In this document: positions 49,000 to 60,849 of the stretch, piece by piece
Numbering within the stretch: position 1 is the stretch's first letter
Layout of the letters: the number at the start of each line of letters is the position of its first letter
Origin: Morella rubra
Lineage: Eukaryota > Streptophyta > Magnoliopsida > Fagales > Myricaceae
Reading direction: 5' to 3'
DNA length: 64,000 nucleotides
Assembly (NCBI GenBank): GCA_003952965.2
Contig: CM025849.1
Coordinates: forward strand, 14,268,949 to 14,332,948
Translations under genes and position numbers: made by a program
The notes under the pieces: generated by a model
Databases searched by the model: none
What the model was told of the DNA's origin: nothing
Seen by the model: only the letters and a program-made list of their open reading frames with translations

Positions 49000-51900
49000 A
49001 TGAAGATCCAAATAGTAATCATTGCTTGTCTCATCAGCCTGATCTGGATTCAGCAAAGTCATTGTGGTTAGTGTTAAAATTTATATTGTATATGGAATTT
49101 GGCTGTGATTGTTGTCAGGGAAACAATGGCAAATCAATGGCAAATCTTTTCCTTGTTGGCAATCTTGCAAAACTTAAAATTTCTCAGTCATGCAAATTAA
49201 AATCTGTAGTTACTGATGTTGAATAGGCTGTACAGGCCGACTGAAGAAGCCATTGATTTTCCCTACCTCCAACAAATTGTTGTAAAATAAGCTTCCAAAC
49301 GTGTTACTTTTATTTCAGTTTGTTAAGGGTCTCCTATGATTTGTACTCAGATGACATCTACAAATGCAGATAAACTTTCTGATACTTCTGGCGTAAACAA
49401 ATGGACATGTAAATGTACTTCTTCATACCAAGGCAATCAAATTGCTGTTAAATCCAACTGTTCCACATCCTGTGAATGCATTCCAGGTATGCTGCTTCTT
49501 GTTCTGTAGAAGCATCCAGAAGCTTTGATTGGCAAATTAAGCTACTGCTGATATAAATTTGCTCCTACCAAATGTTTTGCTGAACATGCTCTCTCTCTCT
49601 CATTTCTGGTTAATCCATATATTGAACTTCCTGTTTGTGTTCTAATTGTTAGAAGCTTCTGTCAGCTGCATACTTACCCAGGAGAGAAGGGGGAATATGA
49701 AAAGGTGCATGCATAATAGTTCCATTTGAAGAAGGCCGGTTTACTGTTTATTACCTATAACTTTGATTGTTTCACGTGAAAGTCCTACCATTCTGACTAG
49801 AGGACAGACTTTTGGTACTTGATAGTAGATAGGGTATACTTTGCGTTGTCCTACATATATTCTCTGATTAACTCTGTAGGAGCCATTGCTGATAGATGGG
49901 ACATTTTCGATCTGTTGTGTCTAGAATTGAAGTAGGAAGTCTCTTAATGTCTTATGTCTATATGTGTCTGGTTTTCTCACATGTTTCAATGGGAGCTTGT
50001 AGGAAATATCTGCAAGTCTTGAAAGCATGTTATGTTGAATCCTTACATGTGCCATGTTTATTGCATCAATTTACGGTATCATCTTTTTTGCTTATCAACA
50101 ATTGTCTTTACTATCTGATCACTTCTGCTCTCTTGTCTTTCATTTATTGACAAGGTTCGTCATTATACATCATGTATCGCTTGGCAACTGTGATCCCTGT
50201 GGAATGCAATACTAACTGCATATATTTCTCTATGTAGATGCTGGAGGAAGTGGGAGCACGTGGACATGTACATGCCCTGCTGATGGGTTCCCTAAATTAG
50301 ATTCTGATAGATTTGATGCCAACTGTTTTACAGCCTGCAACTGCACTTCTGGTATTATACTTTTCTTTGGACCTTTGTGGAACTTTCCCTTCTAAATAAC
50401 TAACTTGATAGGTAGAACATTATTGCTTAGTGTTAATTAATGTTCTGCTCCCCTGAAATCACTGCCGAACTGGGTGGTTGTCATGCTCAAAATCAGAGTG
50501 TGGGTTATTTAAGTGGTTGACCATCTAATTATTGGGGCTAATTGTCAACTCATCCTGATATTCTGCTGGAACACCTTTGGGCTTTTGATTTATACTTGAT
50601 ACTTTCTCCTGGAGTTGTTATTTAAAATTTTCTCAGTTGTGTGAAATATTTGTTTATTTGCATTTATGTTTGTATCTTCAGGTATTTTGTTGATATAATG
50701 CATGAGTCATCTCTTTTCATTGAAGTTATTTTGCACAAAGTTATTTGTGAGTGTTTAGATCAAGGAGCTCAAAAGATTCCTGGGTGTCTGATTTCTTCTT
50801 AACAGGATCCCTGAGCGCAGCGCAAGTCTCAAAAAAGCATATTTCAAGCAAAGTTGTTGTGATTATTCTGTTACTGTGCATTATTATTCTCACAACTTTT
50901 GCGTTTCTTGCCTCCACTATGTGCTACATATTTAGAAAGGACAAGTTCCCTGTTCAAGCATCGATATTCACATCAGAGAAAGATACAAGTTGCAATAGTG
51001 GGACCAACTTAATAAGTCTCAGGACTTCAGTGCTGGCAACCAAAGTTACTATAGATTCCACTTTAAATCCTTCCACAGGCAAGTCATTTTACCTTAGTTT
51101 TAAGGTAATTGATAAAAACCTTGTTTCTATTTTCTCCTGCAAATAATTTCGTTTAGTGTTAACCTGCTGCCTTTTATGTTTGATATTTTAAGATGTTTTA
51201 ATGTTCCTACTTTTATACAACTTGGCTTTGATAATAATACCATTGTAAATTATAATGTCTACTGCTCAGGGTGCTTTCAGAAAGCTGCTTCATTATTTAG
51301 AAACCAAAATGGAAATACCCATGGAACCATCATCCAATTTTCATACTCAGAATTGGAAAATGCAACAAAAAAGTTCTCAAACTCTAATCTAATTGGAGTT
51401 GGTGGAAGCAGCCATGTTTATCGTGGTCAGCTCAGAAGTGGTATAACTGTGGCAATTAAGCGACTAAAAACTAGGGGAGGTCCAGATGCAGAATCACTTT
51501 TTCTAACAGAGGTACAACTTTGACTGTCCATTAGGTTTTATTTCTTGGTTAAAACAATCTTCTTTCCAGGTATCTTAAAAGGAAAAAGGATCATAAGATG
51601 GTATTTCACCATCTTGTTTTGTCAGATTGAGCTGTTATCCAGACTTCACCATTGTCATGTGGTGCCTTTGCTCGGCTACTGCTCAGAGTCCCTAAGAAAA
51701 AATGCGGAGAGGTTACTGGTATTTGAGTACATGCCTAATGGTAATTTGAGAGAGAATTTGGATGGTGGTTCAGGGAGAGACATGGATTGGGTTACTAGAG
51801 TTGCAATTGCAATTGGAGCTGCAAGAGGCCTGGAATATCTTCATGAAGCAGCTGCTCCAAGGATTCTACATAGTGATGTCAAATCAACAAACATTCTCTT

Positions 51901-54413
51901 GGATGATAATTGGAGTGCAAAAGTAAGAATCTTCATTACTTAGACATCTGTTAGGATTATTAAACGTCACTAAGAGGCAAAAGGAATATGACCATAACTG
52001 TTGTTGACTACGATGTTGCTCAATGAACTTGGTTTAATTGAGAGCAGAAAACAAACTCCTGATTCATAGTGAATCTGGTCTAATTCTGCCAGTTACACTT
52101 TTACCCTCGAGGATCTAGTTATTTCACCCAGTCAACAGATTGTCTTTGATGTCCGAAGTTCTCATGTTCTTATGAAATTACATACAGGTGCTGTTTTCAT
52201 CATCTATTCTGACAGTCAACATGCACAATATATTTTCTTAGTCGGTTTCCTATGTATGTCCAGATAACTGATCTTGGCATGGCTCAATACTTAAGAGCTG
52301 ATGGTCTTCCCAGCTATTCCAATTCTCCAGCAAAAATGCAGGGGACTTTTGGCTATTTTGCACCAGAGTATGCAATCGTTGGGAAAGCCTCACTCAAGTC
52401 TGATGTTTTCAGTTTTGGTGTTGTCCTCCTTGAGCTCATTAGCGGTAGGCAGCCCATCTATAAATCGACCAGCAAAGGAGAAGAAAGCCTTGTCATCTGG
52501 GTATAGTAAAACCTCAATGTGTTATTCCATGAAAGCAATTCTTTCTGAATTCATTTTCTACTTCTGCTATCTTGAACTGTTTTTTCTCTTTTTTTGGAAG
52601 AATGAAATGATTAACATATCAAAAGGCTTATTCCTGCATTGGGTAAAGCACTTATTTCACCTTTTAAAGCAACAGTTCACTCTACATTAAGTTGAATAGT
52701 CTCCAACCATTGTTTGGATGCCTCTTTTCGGCTATTGGTGTGTTAGGCACAGGAGGACATGATCTTCATCTCCATCGATGTTTGATACTTGTTTGCACCC
52801 TTATGGAAAGGTTCCCCTTCATTTTTAGCATTCTTATGTTTTTCAGTGATTTTCTTGAAAATACAAGGTGCTTATTTTTAATGTATGATGTTTGGATATT
52901 CTGTGATCAAACAGCTGATCTTATTGACACCATCTAATATTTGTATCTGTATTTTGTACCTTTCTGGAGTCGTTGTTGATCTTTAGCTTGTTAGCCTAAA
53001 TTTGCATATTTACATTTATTTAAAGCAGGTTCCACCCCTCCCCTTCCCACCCCCCCCCCCCCCCCCCCCCCCCCTCTCTTTTTCTTTTCTTCCTTCCATA
53101 TCTACGTTCTCTTTGGTGAAAAAATATTGGCATATACAGAATCCATGGTGACACATATGTCATTTGTCTGTAGGCTACCCCTCGCTTACAGGATAGTAGA
53201 CGTGTAACCACAGAGTTGCCTGATCCGTGTTTAAATGGGAATTTCCCAGAAGAAGAGATGCAGATAATGGCTTACCTCGCAAAAGAGTGCCTGCTATTGG
53301 ATCCTGATGATCGACCAAGCATGAGTGAGGTTGTTCAAATCCTCTCAACTATTGCACCTGAGAAATCTAGAAGGAGAAACCTTCCGGTATATCTTTATCA
53401 GGTAAACACTTTTGCCATGATATGCTAAATACTTTGGCTTGGCTATTCCGGGTTTCTTGCTTTCTCACCTTAAAGTTCCTCATCCAAACACAACATTTAA
53501 CACTTGTAAAGATTTGCAAACAAATGACATTAATTAGGAATTTTATTTTGTGTTTCATAGGATGATCAACCGAATCTAATTGATCTGTACTGAGAAAGCA
53601 ATTTTAGCTGACTTATCCTCTGCCCTTTCTTTGCCAAAATGTTTGCAATGAGGAAACTTGGTATAGGGGTGGACTCGGTCGTGTCTTTCAAATTTTTTGC
53701 TCAATAGAGGCCTCATACTGGACCATATTAGGGCAAGCTACTGAGAGGATATAACCCATGTTTGAATTGTCATAAGACAAGTGTTAGAACAATTAAAGAT
53801 TCATATTTCTATCTTATGCAGAAAGCTAAAAGAAAAAGGTGATTTCTCAAAGCATTTGAGACTTAAGAAGTAAACTTTTTTTGCTTGTAAAGTAAGTAAT
53901 TATGTAATTAACAAAAGATATTGTAAGGTGAAAGTTGGTCAAATACCTTGAAATTAACTTGAACTAGCTCAAAACCCAACACGTGCTCAACTGATGTTGA
54001 TCTGATCAGAGTAATTCTTATGTGCCACGTAGAGGTCATCACCCAATTGGATGAGAGCTGAATCATACCTTCTGAGACCTAACAACCAACTGGAGAAGAG
54101 GCCAGTCCCTTCCAGTGTACAGTCAGCTCAGTGTTCACTGCAGTTGTCAGGTCCTATTGACACAGAGGAGATAAGGCCAGCCCAATCAAGTAAAGAATTG
54201 TCTAGTTCAAGCTCCCTGCCAGAAGATGTTGACAGTATTCCGTGTGTTCGAAACAACACTAAGGAAGCACACACCATTTCGGCCGAGTATATCGAGAGGC
54301 TGATGCTGTTGACTTCTAATAGTAGGAGTTGGCATGCCTCAGATGATGAAAGAGTGGACTTAACTGAGCCACGGTTTGAATCATTCTGCATGGCCAATAC
54401 TAAGATCCCTTGA
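49000..54413 (+). CDS. NCRK: NCRK-type receptor-like serine/threonine kinase, nine exons
   Basis: Exons: 49,000-49,066, 49,328-49,486, 50,238-50,351, 50,806-51,078, 51,270-51,511, 51,626-51,922, 52,264-52,500, 53,174-53,401 and 54,033-54,413, giving 665 residues. Features: signal peptide [22 protein letters not shown]; a Cys-rich ectodomain ([28 protein letters not shown]); a membrane span at about 130-156; kinase with glycine loop [12 protein letters not shown]268, H367-S368-D369, N374, D387-L388-G389 and APEY; and a tail ending [19 protein letters not shown]. Known: this matches NCRK, a membrane kinase of endosomes and plasma membrane reported to bind ROP GTPases. DLG in place of DFG is usual in this family; S368 for Arg is not. 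The intron after exon 4 has a GC donor (CACAG/GCAAGT). Exon 2's start is the only open join with exon 1 and may be wrong. An alternative last exon at 53,562 would add only [10 protein letters not shown]. Confidence 0.9.
53051..53074. repeat. Poly(C) run of about 24 in an NCRK intron
   Basis: An uninterrupted C run lies about 100 bp upstream of exon 8. Its length may be unreliable, since homopolymers are hard to sequence. Confidence 0.85.
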
Positions 54414-55048
54414 AAAAAACCAGACATGCGGAGGGCTTGGTAAAGAGAGACACAATTCCGGGTAACACCTTTTTTGATTGTTGTAATACTTGTCTGTTGT
54501 AGACTGCTGAAAGAGGATATCATAGAGGAAGCAATTACAGAATTTTTCTTTGCTTTCTCAATTTTTTTTGTTTTACGACGTTTATTCTTTGAAGAAGAGC
54601 GGTATCACAGGCTATCTGGTTACATGATTGTAATTTTTTGGTATTATAATGTATGTCTGTTGTCTATGTACAGATGGAAATATAGGAAATTCATATTGTA
54701 CAATACTGTATGGTATCAGCTTGAAAAGAGAAAAAAAAGGACTGGAGGTGGATCGGTTGATATGGCCTATGTAATTTTGAGCGTGGAATAAATGGAACGT
54801 GAGGGATTGAATTTGCACCTTGAAGCTATCCATATTATGATAACATGGACTGTGAAGTAACACACTTTGTTGGTATTTCCCCCAAATTCCTAAATCAAGC
54901 ATTTGAAGTAGCCAGCTCATGCAGTTATGGGTGTAAACCAGGCTAGCTCTGTAAAGTTGACCATTATATGGCCTTTAATTGGGAGTTGAATTCTACCCAC
55001 ACCTGAGATGATTTTTAATTGAGTCAGGGGTCTAATTCAGGCGGGGGA
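54414..55048. other. NCRK-like 3' UTR and intergenic DNA
   Basis: The likely 3' UTR of the kinase gene runs to around 54,650-54,780. Nothing else is recognised. Short ORFs here overlap no known family. Confidence 0.5.
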
Positions 55049-55058
55049 CTATAAAAAG
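55049..55058 (+). promoter_or_regulatory. TATA box candidate for the small Pro/Cys-rich gene
   Basis: CTATAAAAAG at 55,049-55,058 is a good plant TATA match. It lies about 840 bp before the next supported ATG (55,895), so a long or spliced leader would be needed. No other gene start is visible nearby. Confidence 0.35.
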
Positions 55059-55894
55059 AGGGGATAAAAAAGGGGCTTGTTCATTGAATCAACGGCAAGA
55101 AATGCAGTTAGAGATTTCTGTGCGTAATCCGTTTTCACCCAATTTAACCTAAAGCGTAAATTGGGACAGATATTCGAACTCTGTATGTTGTCCAGGCAAC
55201 CATGTCAAGACGCCTTGGGATTGTCCGGACTTCTCCAATCAGAAGATCCTACATCTCAGTAGGACAATTTGCCTGGTGATGTGAATTGTCTGGCTTCAGT
55301 GATGAACTCCTGACAACTCTTGGTCCTGATGCTTCCCTTTCAACAATGAGGGTCCATCTGGTGTGGGGGGCTTGACTACGTGGAGTGGTTCCACAGTCAG
55401 ACCACTTCTTTTCAACACCATTTCTGACTATTTTAGTATTTAATGTTTAATCTTCTGGGAGTTTCTATTTCACATGCACGCAGCTTGAAACATACGTCAA
55501 TCTTCTGGGTATTATCACTCTTCTTTATGACTTCTTGTCTTATTTGCAACATGTTGCTTCCTTTTGCTTCCACATATCCGAGTTAATAGCTCAACAACAA
55601 GAGCCAACGAAGTAACCAGATTCGGCCATGTGCTTTTATCTCACAGGGTCTTTGTAAATTCCATATGTTCCCTTCAGCAATTTGCTACTTCTAAGCAGCT
55701 AAGATTTAGCTCGCGCACACTTAACTTCGTTCATGTGGTAGTTGGGGTACACATACTGTAAGTTTGAAATTCTCGTTTGAATGGTAGCTGGAGGCGTGAC
55801 ACAAAGAAAGGATGTTGCCTAAATATAGATTCGAACATACCTATAAAGTTTACCTTCTCTGGAAAAAGAGTCCTATCTTCTTGTTTTGTCTGCA

Positions 55895-56145
55895 ATGGAT
55901 CCCCCTCCACCGCCAAGCGCACCACTGCTGGGCCCAGCGCCACCCGGCGGAGGTTTCTTGGACTGCTGGTAAGATTTCTTTTCCTCTGGTTCTTCCTGAT
56001 CCGCATGAAAAACAGATGAAGCTTGAATTTTGCCATTTTCTGATTGATTTTGTTTTCATTCTGCAGTATGTGGTTTCTGTGCTGCTGTGGTTTGTTTAGA
56101 AGCTGCTTCCCTCCGCTCTTCGAGCCTGGGCCTCCACCTCCTTAA
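55895..56145 (+). CDS. Small Pro/Cys-rich protein (50 residues), two exons
   Basis: Exon 1 is 55,895-55,968 (MDPPPPPSAPLLGPAPPGGG then FLDC), with donor CTG/GTAAGA. Exon 2 is 56,067-56,145 after TTCATTCTGCAG, giving CMWFLCCCGLFRSCFPPLFE then PGPPPP and TAA. The join is in phase and gives 50 residues. The N terminus is Pro/Gly-rich, the middle is a short hydrophobic Cys-rich segment (CC at 24-25, CCC at 30-32, C at 38), and the C terminus is Pro-rich. This resembles the cysteine-rich transmembrane module (CYSTM) proteins, tail-anchored stress-tolerance peptides, but those usually end at the Cys segment; here a Pro-rich tail follows. Reading through the donor meets a stop at once, so splicing is needed. 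The signal is a good splice pair and strong amino-acid bias, without homology proof. Confidence 0.65.
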
Positions 56146-58145
56146 TGCTGCAGCCTGCATTACTTTTGTACCTCACTTTCTTGAAGGTGTTAATTTGTGT
56201 CCGTTGAGGGAAATAGGAAATATTGTAAGTTGACTACTTCTGATTGGGTCCTTCGAGAAGTATTAACACATTTGGTTGAGCATCAAGTTATTTTGTAGTA
56301 CTCGATTTGACCTGAAAATGTTGTAGCAATTTTATAGAGTGCTCTATAATATCATCCAGTCTCATGAATGTGTACAGTATGCTGTAAGTTGAAACCTCCT
56401 CAGGCACTTCTTACCTTTATGCTGCGCTAGAAATCGAACTCAAAATATTTTTTGCCCAATTTTATCACTCATAAAAAAGAGAAGAGTAATTCATACTGCA
56501 TTACCCAGCAGAAAGCCTTGGAATATGAAAAGAAAAACAGGTAGGCTAATGCAGACGATGACAGAAACTGCCAAGAAAAAAAAAAAGATGATGACAGAAA
56601 CTGTTTTTTTGTCACTCTGCAGAGCTCTCCGTGCTGAAATTCATTTTGCCTTGTAGTATCTCAATTTAGTTGAAAACCCGAAAGCCCTCTTTCTTGGGTG
56701 AGGGACTGTCCTCACAGCTACCAAGGCTGTGGTCTTCAGTGGAGAAACACTTTGTCGTTGTAGATGTAGATCTCATGTGGCCTTGTCGCTAATGTAAGAA
56801 TTGTCACATACTTTCTATATCGACCTATGCTTTATTAAGATAACAAAAAAAGTAAAACAACGGTTCTAGCAAGAGAGGCTGTCTTCTCTCTAGAACCCTG
56901 AAATCAAAACACCCACGTCTCAAGGCTCCTCTAGTCTCCCTCCCTTGGCTTGTTTTTTTCCTTTAAAGTTTAAAATCTTGACAGTTAGATTCGGGTGCAC
57001 TTGAGAGCCTTTGGTACCACCAGACGGTCTAAGCGACTCCACCATGGCACTGGTTGGATGGTGCGTGATGGTCCACGTGCCCCACGTGGATCTCATGTGC
57101 CACCTTGGATAGATCAAGAGGCTCCATGTGACAAGATTTGCTCTAGGCCGACGCTTCCATAGCGGCACATGGGCTCACGCTTTGGCCATGGTGATGTCCC
57201 CCTTTTTGGCCTCCTTTAGCCATTTTCGAGGCTTTTTTGATTCCGGGCTCGATTTTTAATTTTAGGTTGTTGTTGTGTTTGTATTGATCATTTGTCGGGC
57301 TTCGTTGTTTTTCATTTGGTTATACTGGCCCCTTGGTTGATTTTTTGGGCCCCCTAATGGGCTTTGTTGTGTCCGGATTGTTAGCGCTTTCATTATTAGC
57401 ACTTATTGATTTTAATAGCTATCGTCTATCGTGTCACGCCACTGTTTTCTCCACTTAGAATGGAGCATTTGTGGTATTCCGACCCCTTTATGGGTCTCAT
57501 TAGTAGTCTTCCTTAGCAGTTTATTTAAGGTTGATTTATAGGTAGAACTTCTTTGTATTTCTATTTGTGTTTCTAACCTTGTAATGCAAGCCTTTTGGCA
57601 TTATTAAAAAAAAAACCTAGAAAACTTTTGTTGTAGAATAAAAACAATATTGGAAGCATTGATGTAACATTAGCTCAAATCTGAAATATTTTCATCAAAT
57701 TAACTTCATGGGTAATAATTATCAATACGGATACGTACACTATATACTCTCTAAAATTAATTCCTATCAAAATTGACGAAAAGTTTTAACAGAAGTCGCA
57801 AAGTGTTTGAAATCCATAATTAATGGTTGTAATATGACAAACATAATAATTTAAGATACAAAATGTTAAGACCTTCTTAAAAACTGTAAAAAGTGTAAAG
57901 TATATTTACCTTTCTTTCTTTCTTTCTTTCTTCTTCTTTAGATCACTGTATATATATTGTCATTGTTTTTTGTTTGTTTGACATTGGATCACTGTATATT
58001 GTCATTGTTCAGATGCTTTTGAACCGAGACAAATTCATTACGAATGGGTGGGTGGGGGTGAGGGAATGGATTTTTTTTTTTTCAGATGAGTTTGGGACCA
58101 AAAAATATTCCGTTTGATAGAAACTTCTCATCCCAAAATGATTTA
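56146..58145. other. Intergenic region with a probable LINE 3' fragment and microsatellites
   Basis: 56,146-56,800 is likely 3' UTR and unremarkable DNA. 56,830-57,612 is GC-richer and ends CTTTTGGCATTATTAAAAAAAAAA, like the 3' end of a plant LINE on the plus strand; no protein domain is recognisable. A (TTTC)n tract lies at 57,910-57,936, and GGATCACTGTATAT...TTGTCATTGTT occurs twice at 57,941-58,011. Confidence 0.45.
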
Positions 58146-58459
58146 GGAAAACATCACTTTGAGCCTTTTAACTACTAATACCATTTTAAATTGGGGTTTA
58201 AACTACCACATTTGACATATTGAGCCACGAATTACCAAATTTCATCAATTTGCACCCAAAAAAAGATTCAATAATAAAACTCGTGCCACGTGTGTTGTGA
58301 ATGAGCCATATGACACGATTTTGACACTTAGATTTATTTCAAGGCGCAATTTGATTAATTGTAGAAGTTGAAGGGCTCAATGTGTCAAGATTGGTAGTTT
58401 AGACTTTTATTTGAAATTGCATAGTTAGTTATAATTAAGGCTCAAAGTGACTTTTCTCC
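58146..58459. mobile_element. Foldback MITE of the CACTTTGAGCC type
   Basis: GGAAAACATCACTTTGAGCC at the left and GGCTCAAAGTGACTTTTCTCC at the right are near-perfect inverted ends of a 314-bp noncoding element. Inner words also pair: GACATATTGAGCC against GGGCTCAATGTGTC. Confidence 0.85.
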
Positions 58460-58699
58460 AATGACTTATTAACACAGAACGCAGAACAAAAAAATTTAGT
58501 CTCAAAGAATTTGGGTAAAAATTTATATTTTTTGGAACAATTTGAAACTGTATTCATAAATGCGCTAGAAAAATAGCTCATCGAGTTGGCTAATTAGGCT
58601 TTGATATCATAACAAAATATGGAGAATAAAAAAATGGTGAAAGAAGCAATATCCTATCTCTTGATATAAGGCACAATATTTTAGAAAACATGCAGCCCT

Positions 58700-59470
58700 C
58701 ACTAAAAAAAAAAAAAAAAACTTTTAGTGACAAAATGTTTGGTCCATAAAAGTAAAATTTTTACCACTAAAAGTATTAGTGACAATTTTTTTTTTTCCGC
58801 AAGCTCCTTCAGCAAACACCCATCACTAATTGTTTTCATGACGAAACCCTAATTTCATCACCAAAAACAATTTTTCGTCACTAATGAGTTATCGTGAGTG
58901 CAAATTTTGTCCCGAAATCAAGTGTTCGATCACCACTAACCTGTTGAATCGGATAGCAAAAGATTGATTGACTCTGAGAAATACCCGACTGATCGACAAA
59001 ATACCCTAATCGAACGCGCACAATGGCGATCGTTCGTAGCAACGATTATAATTAAATCAGCTTTAATGAGCAATCGGACGCCTAAGGATAGATTTGGTCG
59101 GTAATCATGGACGATAGAATGCGTATAAGTAGCGATCGGTCGGTGAGATGGTGTTGATTGGACGGATAGATTTGGAGGTCGAACATTTTCAGTAGTATTC
59201 AGACGGATATATTTAGATGATCGAACCTGTAACATTTATAATCATACGTATTCTCTTGGATGATTGGCCAAGTCATGTTTCTGACCAGACAATTTATAAC
59301 GATGATCTGACGTTTGATTTGTTTGCAATCAGACGATGAAATTTACGATTGAAAGGCATATTGTTGCTGATTAGGTGGTGAAATGATTACAATTGGACGT
59401 TTATTATTATTGTTCGATCGCTTGACTTGTCGATAGAATGATTACTTGGTTGATCAAATAGTATTTATAA
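58700..59470. repeat. CACTA 3' terminal region and GATCG-rich subterminal repeats
   Basis: TAGTGAC/GTCACTA units (58,720-58,890) are followed by diverged words such as GATCGACAAA, GCGATCGTTCG, AGCGATCGGTCGG and TGTTCGATCGCTTG. They are less regular than the arrays at 16,300-24,330, as expected of an older or different copy. The terminal repeat is degenerate (CACTAAAAAA rather than CACTACTAGAAAA). Confidence 0.6.
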
Positions 59471-59481
59471 AATATATTTTC

Positions 59482-60747
59482 TGTGAGTCTAAATAACAAC
59501 TTAAGAGGGGGGTGAATTGAGTTTTAATAAAAATTAAAACTTTTTCCAAGATAATTTAAGCAAAGGAACAATAAAACATAAAGCACCACAAATACGAAAA
59601 TGAAGCAAATAATATGAGAGATAGAGTTAGAGAGACAACACCACAATTTTAGGTGGTTCGGCCAACACTTGCCTACGTCCACCCCCAAGGCTATTGACTT
59701 CCTTGGGCTTCCTTTACTTTTCTCAAAATAACAAGTACACCTTAGTTTCACGGGTGCTAAGGAACCTTTACAAAGAGTTTTGTGAGCTCACACTTCAACT
59801 ATCGCCATAAATCCCAAAACCCAAGGGATTTCCTCTACCCTCACGAGTATGACCAAGTGTTTACCTAACACTCAAGTGTTTTACAAAAGATGGGTACAAA
59901 GGAATAATAAAGAAAGACTCTCTAAGCCAAATAAATAAGTGGAAAGCACAACAATGAGCAAGAAGATATGATTCCTAAAAGAAAGCTAAAATATGATAGG
60001 TGGGAGTACAAGCTTTCTTGGTAGGTGCGTTTTTCTCTCTTCTTTGAAGCACTTTCTCTCTCTAGAAGTTAGGGTATAGAATAATTGTAGTTCGTTGTTT
60101 TTATCTCTTTATCTTCTTCTATTTATATCCCTTTTGACTTCATTGGTCTTCAAAACCCTCAAGAGTACTGCTGGAAGGGTACCAATGTGTTTTTGGAGTA
60201 TTTTAAATGAGCCAGCGACGTTTCATTTTTTCTGCGAAATGTGTTGACACATAGTCTGTATGTGTCGACACCTCAAAACTGGTATGGAATTGTGCTATCG
60301 GGTGTCAGTGCAATGTGTCGACACTAGTTCTCAATGTGCTAACACCATGAATTCAGCTCTCGGATGACAGTGCGATATGTCGACACTAGTCTATCAATGT
60401 GTCGACACCCTAAACTGCTCTCGGGTGTCAGTGCAACGTATTGACACCATTCCACAATGTGTCAACACTATTAGTGCTGGAGAGAAAAATCAGCATCTTG
60501 AAAGTGTCTATTCCATTTCAACACTTCTCTAAACGCCTACAATCAGAAAAAATTGATCTATTAACTTTGTGTAATGGTGTTTAAGTACGATTAGAAATAT
60601 TTAAGTGAGATAACCTTAATATTTTAAAACACATTTTAGAAATTGTGGATTGACGAGGTAAACTCTAAAAGTCTTCAAAGCACTTAGAAATTTTTGTTAT
60701 TTTCAAAATAAATTATTGATTGTTTGCAAAATAACATTGGGCTAATA
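59482..60747 (-). mobile_element. Solo LTR of the SIRE-like copia family
   Basis: It aligns with the LTR at 2,982-3,318 plus 8,135-9,108 from end to end: GGGGGGTGAATTG near the start, GGTGGTTCGGCCAACACTTG, CTTTCTTGGT(A/T)GGTG and CATTGGGCTAATA at the end. Plus-strand edges are TGTGAGTC at 59,482 and ...CTAATA at 60,747 (CTAACA in the other copy). Flanks TTTTC (59,477-59,481) and TTTTT (60,748-60,752) give a 4-of-5 duplication. No internal coding region is present. It includes the TATAAATAG box and GTGTCGACAC-type palindromes. Confidence 0.88.
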
Positions 60748-60849
60748 TTTTTCAATATGTAAAATGATAATAAACGAAAATATTATATAAAACTATCTTA
60801 AAAGTAACGATACATTATTTTTTACATCTATAAACATCACTAATCGTTC

